A DNA stretch of 64,000 bases. Source: Dyella acidisoli (GTDB lineage: Bacteria; Pseudomonadota; Gammaproteobacteria; Xanthomonadales; Rhodanobacteraceae). How positions within the stretch are numbered: position 1 is the stretch's first letter; each line of letters starts with the position of its first letter. The stretch lies in contig NZ_BSOB01000061.1 of NCBI RefSeq assembly GCF_030160295.1, forward strand, positions 62,664 to 126,663. Direction: 5' to 3'. This document shows positions 51,373 to 59,749 of this stretch, piece after piece. The position numbers and the translations under genes were made by a program. Below the pieces are notes generated by a model. That model worked only from the letters and a program-made list of their open reading frames with translations. It did not search any database and was not told the origin of the DNA.

Positions 51373-51960
51373 TCAGCGATGACGTACCACGATCACCGGC
51401 GGCGGAGCGTACCAGCCACCCCAGTACGGGCCCCAATACGGACCCGGACCCCAGTAGGGCCCCCAGAACGGGTCGTACCAGCCCGGGCCGTACGGGTAGC
51501 CGACCACCATCGGGCGCTTCGGCCACAGGTAAACGACGTTGGCTTCCACGCGCGGGTACGCATAGTCGTAATCACCTACCTTGCGCGTGACGACACCTTG
51601 CACGGCGCCGGTAACGGTGATTTCGCGACCGGGCTTGAACACTTCTGGATCGTAGAAGCCGGCGCGGCAGGCGACAAAGCGTCCCTGGGTGTTGCCGTTG
51701 CTATTGTCGTGGATCGGGCGGGCTTCATTGTCCAGTGGATGAGCCATGACATAGAAGCAGGTGGATTGCTGACCCGGTTCGGTGCTGATGATGTCGCCAC
51801 CCCAGCGCACCTGCGTGCCATTGGCGGTGGTGCCACCTTGCTGGACACTCGCCGTGCTGACTGGGGCGAAATTGCCCTGCAGCGGCTGCGGCACTGTGGC
51901 GCACGCAGCCAACAGGGCAGAGAGTGCTGCGAGGCTGAGAATTCGGTACAGGGGAGACAT
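51373..51960 (-). CDS. Slp-family outer-membrane lipoprotein
   Basis: A 195-residue lipoprotein. ATG 51960 has GGAGA 8 nt upstream; the lipobox is ALLAAC. The Slp core includes QVRWGGDIISTEPGQQSTCFYVMAHPLD, GRFVACRAGFYDPEVFKPGREITVTGAVQGVV and YAYPRVEANVVYLWP. The last 40 residues are a Trp/Tyr/Pro/Gly tail built on PYWGP units, an extension beyond the core. In E. coli Slp is linked to starvation and acid stress; the tail may bind glycan or sit at the surface, which is inference. Confidence 0.88.
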   Translation of the reverse strand: MSPLYRILSLAALSALLAACATVPQPLQGNFAPVSTASVQQGGTTANGTQVRWGGDIISTEPGQQSTCFYVMAHPLDNEARPIHDNSNGNTQGRFVACRAGFYDPEVFKPGREITVTGAVQGVVTRKVGDYDYAYPRVEANVVYLWPKRPMVVGYPYGPGWYDPFWGPYWGPGPYWGPYWGGWYAPPPVIVVRHR

Positions 51961-52010
51961 GATGTGTTTCTCCATTTGGGGCGGATGCATGCTACATCGT
52001 TGCGCCTTGC

Positions 52011-53978
52011 TTAGACCACGCGGCGCGGTTGGAAATTCCGTACTGCTTGCCTGAAAGTGCGCAAGGATTCATGGGTAGGTTCCAGGGTGGCGTAACGCAG
52101 TTCGATATAGCACCTCATCAAATGATCCAGTTCCGCACGTTGACCGGGCAGCGCACGGCAAGCTCGGCGAAGGAAATGCTGCGGCCCTTCGCTGCGTCTG
52201 CGTGCAACCCCTGCGTGCGCAAGTTTGCGTTCCAAGGAACGCATGGCCGCGAGAGCGGGGTCGCCTTCCGGTCGACGCCACAACGCCCAGAACAAGCCTG
52301 CTGCGCCGAACACGGCCACGCTGATCACCAGCAGTTTCACCAACATGCCGGTGTCCACGTCGCGAACGCCGAACGGCGTCAGCAATCCACGCTGACGTAG
52401 TGCGTCAAAACCGACAACGCTTTGGTTCCACCATCGGTTGACGATGTCCCATTGATTGCGGAGCGATTGAAGCGTGCCCGATTTGTACCACGGCAACTGG
52501 CCGGCAGCGGCACTGGCAGCACCCATTGAGATGCGTTGCGGACGCACCGCGGCGGTGGGGTCCACGCGTACCCAGCCGCGTCCTTCCAGCCACACCTCGC
52601 TCCAGGCATGCGCGTCGGCATTGCGTACCAGCAGGTACTCGCCCAGCTTGTTCCAGAACCCGCCCTGGAAGCCGGTGACCACGCGTGCGGGGACGCCGGC
52701 CGCACGCATCAACACGGTAAAAGCAGAGGCGTAGTGCTCGCAAAAACCTTCGCGCGTGTTGAACAGAAAGTCGTCGATAGCGTCGCGTCCCAGTGGCGCC
52801 GGCAGCAAGGTGTAGCTGAAGCCTTCGTTGTGGAACATGTTCAAGGCAGCCCGCACGATGGCAGCGTTGTCGCGGCCGTAAAGCTGCCGCCATTGGGCGG
52901 CGAGTGCATGGGTGCGTGGATCGAAGCCAGTGGGAAGCTGCAAAGCGTGGATGCGTGTGGTGATGTCGAGGTTCGCCTCGAATCGGTAGCGCACGGCAGA
53001 ACTGAGTTCGTATTCCCGTACTTCGTCGACCGGCTTGTCCGCAAAGACTTCACCGTCCGCACGTGTTTGCGAATCGGCCGGTGCGCGCAGTGGTACGTCC
53101 AGCGTCGGCAGCACGTGCTGGTGCGTGGGCTCCAGACTGATGCGGTAGTTGATTGTGGCACCGGCTTCTACGGGGATGGTTGTCGTAGGCGGACGATCGA
53201 TCCGCTTCCAGTCCTTGCCGTCGTAATCCCACATGACGAACGCGCGGAAATAGCGCTGCCCCTGGTCCGGTGGCGGGCCGTCGAAGCTTACGCGCATGGC
53301 AGCGCTGTCGTCGGTGAGCAGCTCGGTGAAGTCGCTCGGCGACATGTGATCGCTCAGCCCGGTTTTCGCCGTCTGCTCGTTCGATGTGCCCCACAGTGGC
53401 GTGCTCAATCGCGGCACGAGCACGAATGCGGTCAACGCCAACGGCAGCGATGCGGCAAGCAAGCCGAAAGCGGGCACCAATTGACGTGGCAGGGAAGGGG
53501 ATGTTTGCGTGGGTTCAAGCGAACGCCACGTGGTCAAGGCCGGCAGCAAGCCAAGTGCCACCACAGCGGTGGCTACCATGCTTTGCCCGAACAGCAATGC
53601 AGCCATCAACAGGAAACAAGCGAAGGCTGCGGCAACGCGCGCATCGCGCGGCGCTTCACTTTCGGTGAGCTTCAACACCAAGAGGCCCGCCGCGAGTGCC
53701 GAACCCGGTTCGCGTCCGAACAGATTGCCGTATTCGAGCACGACCGCGCTGACCAGGAACACCAGCATCGGTACTTTCAACCATGCTGGTACACGGCCAG
53801 GACGATACCTTCGCTGCCACCAGCGCAGACCGAGCGCCACAAACAGCGAGCCGGTCAACCAGATCGGAAGATGATCCGCATGCACGGCCAGTACGAAGGC
53901 GGTGGTCAAGCAAAGCAGATCGAATGTGCGCTCGCTGATCCGCACGTGGGTTTGATGCTTTCGCCAGAAACGCATCAT
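52011..53978 (-). CDS. TgpA-like membrane transglutaminase (DUF3488/DUF4129)
   Basis: A 655-residue protein. Five to six N-terminal spans (residues about 18-190, DUF3488) are followed by a periplasmic transglutaminase-like domain with the triad C413 (EGFCEHYASAF), H458 (ADAHAWSEVW) and D473 (VRVDPTAA). One more span (LLVISVAVFGAAGLFWALW) leads to a cytosolic DUF4129 tail. Similar proteins in Pseudomonas are essential. It overlaps the DUF58 gene by ATGA and belongs to a moxR-DUF58-tgpA cassette; substrate unknown. Confidence 0.92.
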   Translation of the reverse strand: MMRFWRKHQTHVRISERTFDLLCLTTAFVLAVHADHLPIWLTGSLFVALGLRWWQRRYRPGRVPAWLKVPMLVFLVSAVVLEYGNLFGREPGSALAAGLLVLKLTESEAPRDARVAAAFACFLLMAALLFGQSMVATAVVALGLLPALTTWRSLEPTQTSPSLPRQLVPAFGLLAASLPLALTAFVLVPRLSTPLWGTSNEQTAKTGLSDHMSPSDFTELLTDDSAAMRVSFDGPPPDQGQRYFRAFVMWDYDGKDWKRIDRPPTTTIPVEAGATINYRISLEPTHQHVLPTLDVPLRAPADSQTRADGEVFADKPVDEVREYELSSAVRYRFEANLDITTRIHALQLPTGFDPRTHALAAQWRQLYGRDNAAIVRAALNMFHNEGFSYTLLPAPLGRDAIDDFLFNTREGFCEHYASAFTVLMRAAGVPARVVTGFQGGFWNKLGEYLLVRNADAHAWSEVWLEGRGWVRVDPTAAVRPQRISMGAASAAAGQLPWYKSGTLQSLRNQWDIVNRWWNQSVVGFDALRQRGLLTPFGVRDVDTGMLVKLLVISVAVFGAAGLFWALWRRPEGDPALAAMRSLERKLAHAGVARRRSEGPQHFLRRACRALPGQRAELDHLMRCYIELRYATLEPTHESLRTFRQAVRNFQPRRVV

Positions 53979-54928
53979 GGCAGCAGTGCCAGTGCGCTCA
54001 TGCAGCGCGCGTAGTGCGATGGTCCGCCACCGATGCCGATGACTTCACTCGGCAACCACAGGCTCCATTGCCGCCCTTGCGCGAGCGCTTCGCCCGACCA
54101 GCGGGCAAGTCGCGCGATACGCGCTTCGTTGTCCAAGCCTCGCATATGTCGCCAATCCAGGCGCCATTCCTGTCGTGCCTCGGGTTGCTCGTAATCCTTC
54201 ACTAGCAGGTTTTCATGGCGCGCGCTGGCCTTCCATGCCACGTGACGCATGGAATCGCCGCTGCGGTAATCACGCAGCGAAGCGAGGTCTTCGCCTAGAT
54301 GCAGGCGTTGCCTGCGATGGTCTTCCAGTGGCAAGGTCGGGCCTGGGCCGGCGATTTCCGGTCGCGGCCATACCAGCACCGCGTAGTGCGGGTTCACCCA
54401 GCTCCATGCGCGAAACAAACCCATCGGCCAGGTTGTCCATATACGCAATCGCGGAATAGCCAGCCAGCCGCGCTGTTCGGTGGACATGCTGATGGTGACG
54501 TCGGTACGACCGTTGACATCGAAAGATTGGGTTGCATCAGCGATATCCAGCCGTACGGCCTGGCGCAAACGCCTGGCTTCGAAATCAAACGTGACGTCGA
54601 TCGGTTGTCCCGCCATTGCGTGACCAGCGCGCACGCCGCGAATACGCAAACCATTCAAGGTGCGGAACGCCACCAGCATGCTGATCGATGTGGCCGCGCC
54701 GAGCAGACAGGTGAGCATCAATCCCGCGTTGTTCGAATAGTTCAAGCTGCCAACCATCATCACCAGCAGCAGCAGCGTGAATGCCACGCCGAAACCGGTG
54801 GGTACGATATAGATGCGCCGTCGATGCAACTCGATCGGCAGTTCTTCTTGGCGGCGATGACGGGTGAGCGCCGGCAAACGTTGCTCAGCCCATTGCTGTA
54901 GGCGCTGCCACTGCGTGAGTAGTGACAC
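53975..54928 (-). CDS. DUF58 domain protein
   Basis: A 317-residue protein with two adjacent spans (IVPTGFGVAFTLLLLVMMVGSLNYSNNAGLMLTCLLGAATS), a beta domain, then the DUF58 core PLEDHRRQRLHLGEDLASLRDYRSGDSMRHVAWKASARHENLLVKDYEQPE. DUF58 proteins are partners of MoxR ATPases. It is flanked by moxR 7 bp upstream and the transglutaminase gene with a 4-bp overlap downstream. Confidence 0.9.
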   Translation of the reverse strand: MSLLTQWQRLQQWAEQRLPALTRHRRQEELPIELHRRRIYIVPTGFGVAFTLLLLVMMVGSLNYSNNAGLMLTCLLGAATSISMLVAFRTLNGLRIRGVRAGHAMAGQPIDVTFDFEARRLRQAVRLDIADATQSFDVNGRTDVTISMSTEQRGWLAIPRLRIWTTWPMGLFRAWSWVNPHYAVLVWPRPEIAGPGPTLPLEDHRRQRLHLGEDLASLRDYRSGDSMRHVAWKASARHENLLVKDYEQPEARQEWRLDWRHMRGLDNEARIARLARWSGEALAQGRQWSLWLPSEVIGIGGGPSHYARCMSALALLP

Positions 54929-54935
54929 GTTGCCC

Positions 54936-55877
54936 TCAGTCGACCGCGACTTCGCTCAAGAGAGTGCGAGCCAAGGTATCGCCGTTGGCGCCACGTGATG
55001 CCACCAGGCGATGTGCTGCAAGCGGAACGAACAGCGCTTGCAGGTCTTCGGGCAACACGTGGCCACGATCGCTGAGCATGGCCCATGCGCGCGCCGCCGC
55101 CAGCAACGAAAGACCGGCGCGAGGTGATAAACCTACGCGGATTTCCGGATGTCGGCGGCTTGCTGCCAGCAAGGCTTGCAGATAATCGAGCAACGCCGGG
55201 CTGACCGTGATCGTCTTGGTTTGCCGGTTCAATGCTGTGAGGCTTGCTGCATCCAGTTGCGGCGTGAGGTGTGAGAGCAGGTCGCGTCGATCTGTGCCGA
55301 TGAGCAGCTCGCGTTCGGCGCTGGCGTCGGGGTAATCCAGTGACACGCGCAGCATGAAGCGGTCGAGTTGCGAATCGGGTAGCGGGAACGTGCCGGCGAG
55401 ATCCAGCGGATTCTGCGTGGCGACCACGAAGAACGGATCGGGCAGGGCATGCGTTTGTCCATCCACGGTGACTTGCCGCTCGGCCATCGCTTCCAGCAGC
55501 GCGCTTTGTGTTTTCGGCGTGGCGCGGTTGATTTCATCCGCCAGCAGCAAGCCGGCGAACACTGGGCCAGGATGAAAGCGGAACTGCCCCGTCTCGCGCT
55601 CGTACATGCTGACCCCGATAATGTCGGACGGCAGCAGGTCGCTGGTGAACTGCACGCGTTGGAAATCCAGTGCGAAACTTGCTGCCAGCGCATGCGCCAG
55701 CGTGGTCTTGCCGACACCGGGTACGTCTTCCAGCAACAGATGGCCGCCTGCGATCAGGCAGGTAAATGCCAGCTTGACCTGGCGTGCCTTGCCGAGCAGC
55801 ACTTTGTTGACCTGGGCGATGGCGGCATGAAGACGCTTTTGCAGATTTTCATCACGAAGCGGGGTGATGGCTGACAT
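54936..55877 (-). CDS. MoxR-family AAA ATPase
   Basis: A 313-residue AAA+ ATPase, chaperone-like. Walker A PGVGKTT at 53-59, Walker B LLLADEINRA at 110-119, sensor 1 ATQNP, and the MoxR lid (GLSPRAGLSLLAAARAWA). ATG 55877 (MSAITPLRDENLQKRL) was chosen over an upstream frame that runs through the divergent gene. First gene of the moxR-DUF58-tgpA cassette. Confidence 0.93.
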   Translation of the reverse strand: MSAITPLRDENLQKRLHAAIAQVNKVLLGKARQVKLAFTCLIAGGHLLLEDVPGVGKTTLAHALAASFALDFQRVQFTSDLLPSDIIGVSMYERETGQFRFHPGPVFAGLLLADEINRATPKTQSALLEAMAERQVTVDGQTHALPDPFFVVATQNPLDLAGTFPLPDSQLDRFMLRVSLDYPDASAERELLIGTDRRDLLSHLTPQLDAASLTALNRQTKTITVSPALLDYLQALLAASRRHPEIRVGLSPRAGLSLLAAARAWAMLSDRGHVLPEDLQALFVPLAAHRLVASRGANGDTLARTLLSEVAVD

Positions 55878-57480
55878 GGGTTTGTGGAAGCCGAGGACAG
55901 ATGGGGAAGTCGACGCCAGTGTAGTCGCCAGCCTTGCGCGCTGGCGAGCGGCATTCGTCACGGCATTCTTGTGTCTGCTGCTGGTCAAGCTGGCGCTTGT
56001 CTCGACGGTGCAGCCGTTTGGCGATGAAGCGTTCTATTGGCAGGAAAGCCGCCATCTCGCCTGGGGCTATAGCGACCTTCCGCCGCTTACTGCATGGTTG
56101 ATCTGGCTGGGTGAACAGGTGGCCGGGCATGGCCTTCTAGGTATGCGTTGGCCGTTCCTCGCGCTGGGTAGCGCATTGCCGTGGCTGCTGGTGTGGTTCG
56201 GTCGGAGTGCCTTTGATGCGCGCACCGGCTGGCAGGCCGGGCTGCTTTGCCTCGTGCTGCCGCTGGCTGGCAGCTTGGGCGTGATGGCGATGCCGGATGT
56301 GCCGCTCACCGTGGCCGGTGCGGTTGCCATGATCGCGCTGCTGCGTGCGATGGATGAAGACCGTCTACGCGATTGGTTATGGCTGGGCATGTCGCTGGCG
56401 TGTTGTTGGATGAGCCATTACCGCGCAGCGATGTTTCTGCTGGCCGGACTGTTGCTGTTTTTGCTTACACCGCGAGGTCGTATGCAATGGCAGCGGCCCG
56501 GTTTCTGGCTCGCGATGGTGATTGCTGCGGTGGGGCTGGTGCCGCTGGTGATTTCCAATTTGCAGCAGCATGGCGCGGGCGTCATGTTTCAGTTAATCGA
56601 GCGCAATCCGTGGCGCTTCCACGCTGATGCGTTGGTGCAGCCACTGGAACAGGCAGTGACCTGCACGCCGCTGCTGTACGCTTGTCTGCTATGGGCAGCG
56701 TGGCAATGCTGGCGCCGACGTCAGGCTGGCGGTCCGTGGGATGTGCTTGCCTTGCTGTCGTTGACCTTTGTTGTCATCTATTTCGTTGCAGGGCTATTTG
56801 CCGACAACCAGCGTTTTCGGCTGCATTGGCCACTACCGGGCTATTTGCCTTTGCTTGCGGCCTTGCCTGCGTTACTGAGTCAAAAAGAGGGCGTTCGCGT
56901 ATGGCGCGTGATGGCGGTGTGCGGAGCGGTGCTCGCGTTGGTCGTGCAGTTGGCAGGGTTGCTCTCGGTCTATCCAGGCGCAGCACAGTGGCCTGGCATA
57001 GCTCGTGTCGTGCCGATGGCCTTTGTCGGTTGGAAGGAAAGTGCCGACATGGCGAAAACGCAGCTCGCTAAGCAGCCAGCGTTGTTGGTTGCGGACAACT
57101 TCATGATGGCAGCGGAGCTCGATTTCCAATTCGATGGCCGGCGCGAGATCTATACGCTCGACAATCCGCTCAACGTGAAATACGGACGTGCACCGCAAGT
57201 GGCTTTATGGGGAATGGATGAGGCCGCGCTTCATCGCATACATCCTGGTGCATCTGTTCTGCTTGTGGTCGATGAGTATGCAGCGCGCGGACATGAGCGT
57301 GCAGTGTGGCTGGATTCGTTGTGCGAACGCATTCAACATCTTCAGCCGGTGCAGCGATTGCGTTTATTCGAAGGGCGCAAGAGCGTTGCGTTCTATCGTG
57401 GACAGGTTGCGAGCGTGATGCTGAAGGATGATGGGCATCTGGATGACTGCGTCGCGTTGCGGAATTACCTGACGCAGTAG
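55876..57480 (+). CDS. PMT/ArnT-like phospholipid-carrier glycosyltransferase
   Basis: A 534-residue polytopic GT-C glycosyltransferase (PMT_2 type). The first periplasmic loop has the catalytic acidic motif FGDEAFYWQESRHLAWGYSDLPPLTAWLI; ten or more spans follow, and a C-terminal soluble domain begins near residue 375. Such enzymes move a sugar from a polyprenyl carrier to lipid A or protein. The start is uncertain: GTG 55864, ATG 55867 and ATG 55876 all overlap or touch the divergent moxR start; the last gives the least overlap. Confidence 0.85.
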   Translation: MGLWKPRTDGEVDASVVASLARWRAAFVTAFLCLLLVKLALVSTVQPFGDEAFYWQESRHLAWGYSDLPPLTAWLIWLGEQVAGHGLLGMRWPFLALGSALPWLLVWFGRSAFDARTGWQAGLLCLVLPLAGSLGVMAMPDVPLTVAGAVAMIALLRAMDEDRLRDWLWLGMSLACCWMSHYRAAMFLLAGLLLFLLTPRGRMQWQRPGFWLAMVIAAVGLVPLVISNLQQHGAGVMFQLIERNPWRFHADALVQPLEQAVTCTPLLYACLLWAAWQCWRRRQAGGPWDVLALLSLTFVVIYFVAGLFADNQRFRLHWPLPGYLPLLAALPALLSQKEGVRVWRVMAVCGAVLALVVQLAGLLSVYPGAAQWPGIARVVPMAFVGWKESADMAKTQLAKQPALLVADNFMMAAELDFQFDGRREIYTLDNPLNVKYGRAPQVALWGMDEAALHRIHPGASVLLVVDEYAARGHERAVWLDSLCERIQHLQPVQRLRLFEGRKSVAFYRGQVASVMLKDDGHLDDCVALRNYLTQ

Positions 57481-57493
57481 GTCGGGGTGCATA

Positions 57494-58081
57494 TCAAGGC
57501 ACAGCCATGCCCGCATCGCGTAACAACTTGGCCAGCGCAATCAACGGCAATCCGATCAAGGCTGTTGGATCGCTGTTGTCGATGCGCTCGAACAGGCTGA
57601 TGCCGAGTCCCTCGCATTTGAAACTGCCTGCGCAATCCAGCGGTTGCTCACGCTCGATGTAGCGGCTGATTTCTTCTGGCTGCAACTGACGGAATTGCAC
57701 CAGGGTGAGATCAATATAGGGATACTGTTGCCCACTATCCGTATCGAACACGCACACGGCAGTGTGGAAAGTAACCGTTCGGCCGGAGCAGGCGCTGAGT
57801 TGTGCGTGGGCGCGCTCTACGGAACCTGGTTTTTCCAGCAGTACGCCATCAAGTTCGGCGACCTGGTCGGAACCAATGACCAACGCATCGGCCAGGCCTG
57901 CTCCGGCTGCCATGGCTTTGGCGGTAGCCAGCCGGATGGCGCGCACTGCGGGCATTTCGCTGGCCAGTTCGATTTCCTCGGTTCCGGGTGCCCGCTGCTC
58001 GAACGCCAAGCCCAGCCGGCGCAGCAGGTCGGCGCGGTAACGGGAGGTGGAGCCGAGCACCAGCCGTCGCTGATGCGTCAT
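57494..58081 (-). CDS. Maf-like nucleotide pyrophosphatase (YceF type)
   Basis: A 195-residue Maf protein, probably a 7-methyl-GTP pyrophosphatase that cleans the nucleotide pool. LGSTSRYRADLLRRLG at the start, VIGSDQVAELDG with the catalytic Asp, EKPGSVERAHAQL, and DCAGSFKCEGLG with the acidic residues of the YceF subgroup. It is divergent from yceD-rpmF, as in many gammaproteobacteria. Overlaps the following-upstream gene by ATGA. Confidence 0.92.
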   Translation of the reverse strand: MTHQRRLVLGSTSRYRADLLRRLGLAFEQRAPGTEEIELASEMPAVRAIRLATAKAMAAGAGLADALVIGSDQVAELDGVLLEKPGSVERAHAQLSACSGRTVTFHTAVCVFDTDSGQQYPYIDLTLVQFRQLQPEEISRYIEREQPLDCAGSFKCEGLGISLFERIDNSDPTALIGLPLIALAKLLRDAGMAVP

Positions 58082-58530
58082 GGATGCGTATCCTGGCGAA
58101 TGTGCTCGCGCATGGCAGCGTCCAGGTCATCCTGGGCTTCACCCAGCGCATCCAGCAGCGGACGCAGACGGTCGCGGGTCTGGCCCATGGCCTGGACGGC
58201 AGCGTCCAGCTCGCTCTGGCTGGCGGTGGGCGCACGGTCGCGGATCCAGATGCGCTGCTGCAGCAGGGCGCGCAGGCCGGCATCTACAGCATTGGCAGCT
58301 TCCTGCTCGCTGGCGGCGGGCAGATCCGGGTTTATGGACATCACGGCATGGGCCTGCTTGAGCTTGATCCGGCAGGACTTGAGGTCGGCTTCAACCCGGT
58401 CGGCCAGCTCCAGCAGGCGCTTGAGGCTTGCGGTGCGTCGATTCATACGGCGCAGCAGCAGGGCGCCCGCCAAGGCGACGACCAATAGAACGACTATGAT
58501 GGCCAAGCCGATCGTAAGGTAGGTATCCAA
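58078..58530 (-). CDS. membrane-anchored coiled-coil protein, unknown
   Basis: A 150-residue protein with one N-terminal span (LTIGLAIIVVLLVVALAGALLL), a basic stop-transfer (RRMNRRT) and a helical coiled-coil remainder rich in Leu, Ala, Glu and Arg (LKRLLELADRVEADLKSCRIKLKQAH; DRLRPLLDALGEAQDDLDAAMREH). No family was recognised. It is translationally coupled to maf (ATGA at 58081-58078). Confidence 0.7.
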   Translation of the reverse strand: MDTYLTIGLAIIVVLLVVALAGALLLRRMNRRTASLKRLLELADRVEADLKSCRIKLKQAHAVMSINPDLPAASEQEAANAVDAGLRALLQQRIWIRDRAPTASQSELDAAVQAMGQTRDRLRPLLDALGEAQDDLDAAMREHIRQDTHP

Positions 58531-58624
58531 GGGGTAGTCGGGCGAGGCTTAGGACGGGTGCAGTCTGCCGCATACGCCCGATTCAGGCAAAGCGACAGCC
58601 GAGGCTTTGTGATGGGTTGCGCGG

Positions 58625-58653
58625 TTGACTTAACCTCCCGGGAAACTTACTAT
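58625..58653 (+). promoter_or_regulatory. sigma-70-like promoter of yceD-rpmF
   Basis: TTGACT (58625-58630), 17-bp spacer, TACTAT (58648-58653). The expected transcription start at about 58660 is only 2-3 nt before the yceD ATG, so the mRNA may be leaderless. Confidence 0.55.
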
Positions 58654-58662
58654 TTCCCGGTT

Positions 58663-59181
58663 ATGTCCGCGACACTGCCAGAGTCTGTGGACGCTTGGCG
58701 CATGGTTTCCGCGCGGCGTTCGTTCCAGGGGTCACTGCCCATCGCCGCAATGCCTCGCCTCTGCGAAGCACTGGCGGATGATGCAGGTTTGGCCCAGTAC
58801 CAGCTCGACTTCGGTCGGGATGAGTTCGGCACTGCCTATGTCGATGTTCGCGTTCAGGCGCCTTTGTCGCTGGTCTGTCAGCGTACGCTCGATCCGTTCA
58901 TCATGCCCGTCACGGTGGAAAGCCGTCTGGGCTTGATCCGTTCCGAACGCGAGGAAGCCTCGTTGCCGGCGGGATGCGAGCCGTTGCTGATCGCCGAGGA
59001 CGACAAGCTGAACCCGATCGATGTGATCGAGGACGAACTGTTGTTGGCGCTGCCGCTGGTGCCGGTCAATCCGGACAGTGCGTTGCCCGAAGATGTCACA
59101 CGCCCGCCGGCGGAACCGATTTCCGCCGAAGAGCGTCCCGATAACCCGTTCGCGGTGTTGCGCGAACTCAAGAAGAAATGA
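58663..59181 (+). CDS. yceD: YceD (DUF177), 23S rRNA accumulation protein
   Basis: A 172-residue acidic protein needed for 23S rRNA accumulation in E. coli. ATG 58663 ([14 protein letters not shown]) aligns with the family start; there is no ribosome site ahead of it. Family features: [52 protein letters not shown], and the end [16 protein letters not shown]. It lies directly before rpmF, as is usual. Confidence 0.92.
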   Translation: MSATLPESVDAWRMVSARRSFQGSLPIAAMPRLCEALADDAGLAQYQLDFGRDEFGTAYVDVRVQAPLSLVCQRTLDPFIMPVTVESRLGLIRSEREEASLPAGCEPLLIAEDDKLNPIDVIEDELLLALPLVPVNPDSALPEDVTRPPAEPISAEERPDNPFAVLRELKKK

Positions 59182-59200
59182 TTTAGCTGGAGAAACCATC

Positions 59201-59395
59201 ATGGCTGTTCAAAAGAGCCGCAAGACCCCGTCCACCCGCGGCATGCGTCGCTCGCACGACAAGCTGAGCACCGTGCAGCTGGCCACCGATCCGACCAGCG
59301 GCGAAGTGCATCGTCGTCACCACGTGACGGCCGATGGCTACTACCGCGGCAAGAAGGTGATCGACACCAACGTCGCAGCAGTGGAAGAAGACTGA
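59201..59395 (+). CDS. rpmF: 50S ribosomal protein L32
   Basis: A 64-residue ribosomal protein: [20 protein letters not shown] is the universal L32 opening, followed by [33 protein letters not shown] lies just upstream, and the gene begins 20 bp after yceD. A long GC hairpin follows. Confidence 0.97.
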   Translation: MAVQKSRKTPSTRGMRRSHDKLSTVQLATDPTSGEVHRRHHVTADGYYRGKKVIDTNVAAVEED

Positions 59396-59426
59396 TCCAT
59401 CGAAACCTTTCAGGTTTCGTCAGGCA

Positions 59427-59449
59427 AGCGGCGCGGCGACGCGCCGCTT
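59427..59449 (+). terminator. probable terminator after rpmF
   Basis: AGCGGCGCG/CGCGCCGCT stem with a GCGA loop followed by TTGCGTTCTT; the T-run is interrupted. Confidence 0.55.
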
Positions 59450-59460
59450 TGCGTTCTTAG

Positions 59461-59622
59461 GAGCCTGTTCGATATCTCAGCGTGGTTCGCCTGGCCTGTG
59501 AGTGGCCGTTAGGTGGTCGCGCGTGGCGCGGCGCCATACTCGCTGTCTGATCAAGCTGCGTGCGGCCGCATAGCGGCTACATAATAGGCTAGGAGGGCTG
59601 CGGGGAGATATTGAGCAGGCTC
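59461..59622. repeat. MITE-like imperfect palindrome, copy 2
   Basis: A 162-bp element, GAGCCTGTTC ... GAGCAGGCTC, matching the reverse complement of 35977-36140 along its whole length at roughly 80%, including CGTGGTTCGC, AGGTGGTCGCGCGTGGCGC and TCAAGC. It occupies most of the rpmF-fabH gap (59396-59749), which otherwise holds only the rpmF terminator and presumably the fabH promoter. Confidence 0.85.
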
Positions 59623-59749
59623 TTTATGCGTTTGCGTGGCGCCTATTGAACGGCTCGTCACGGCAACGTAACGTTGCGGTCTTGGTGTTTGGATCACCCA
59701 CCCGTCAGGCGGATGGCATCGAGCACCTTCGCCCGTTGATGGATATTCA

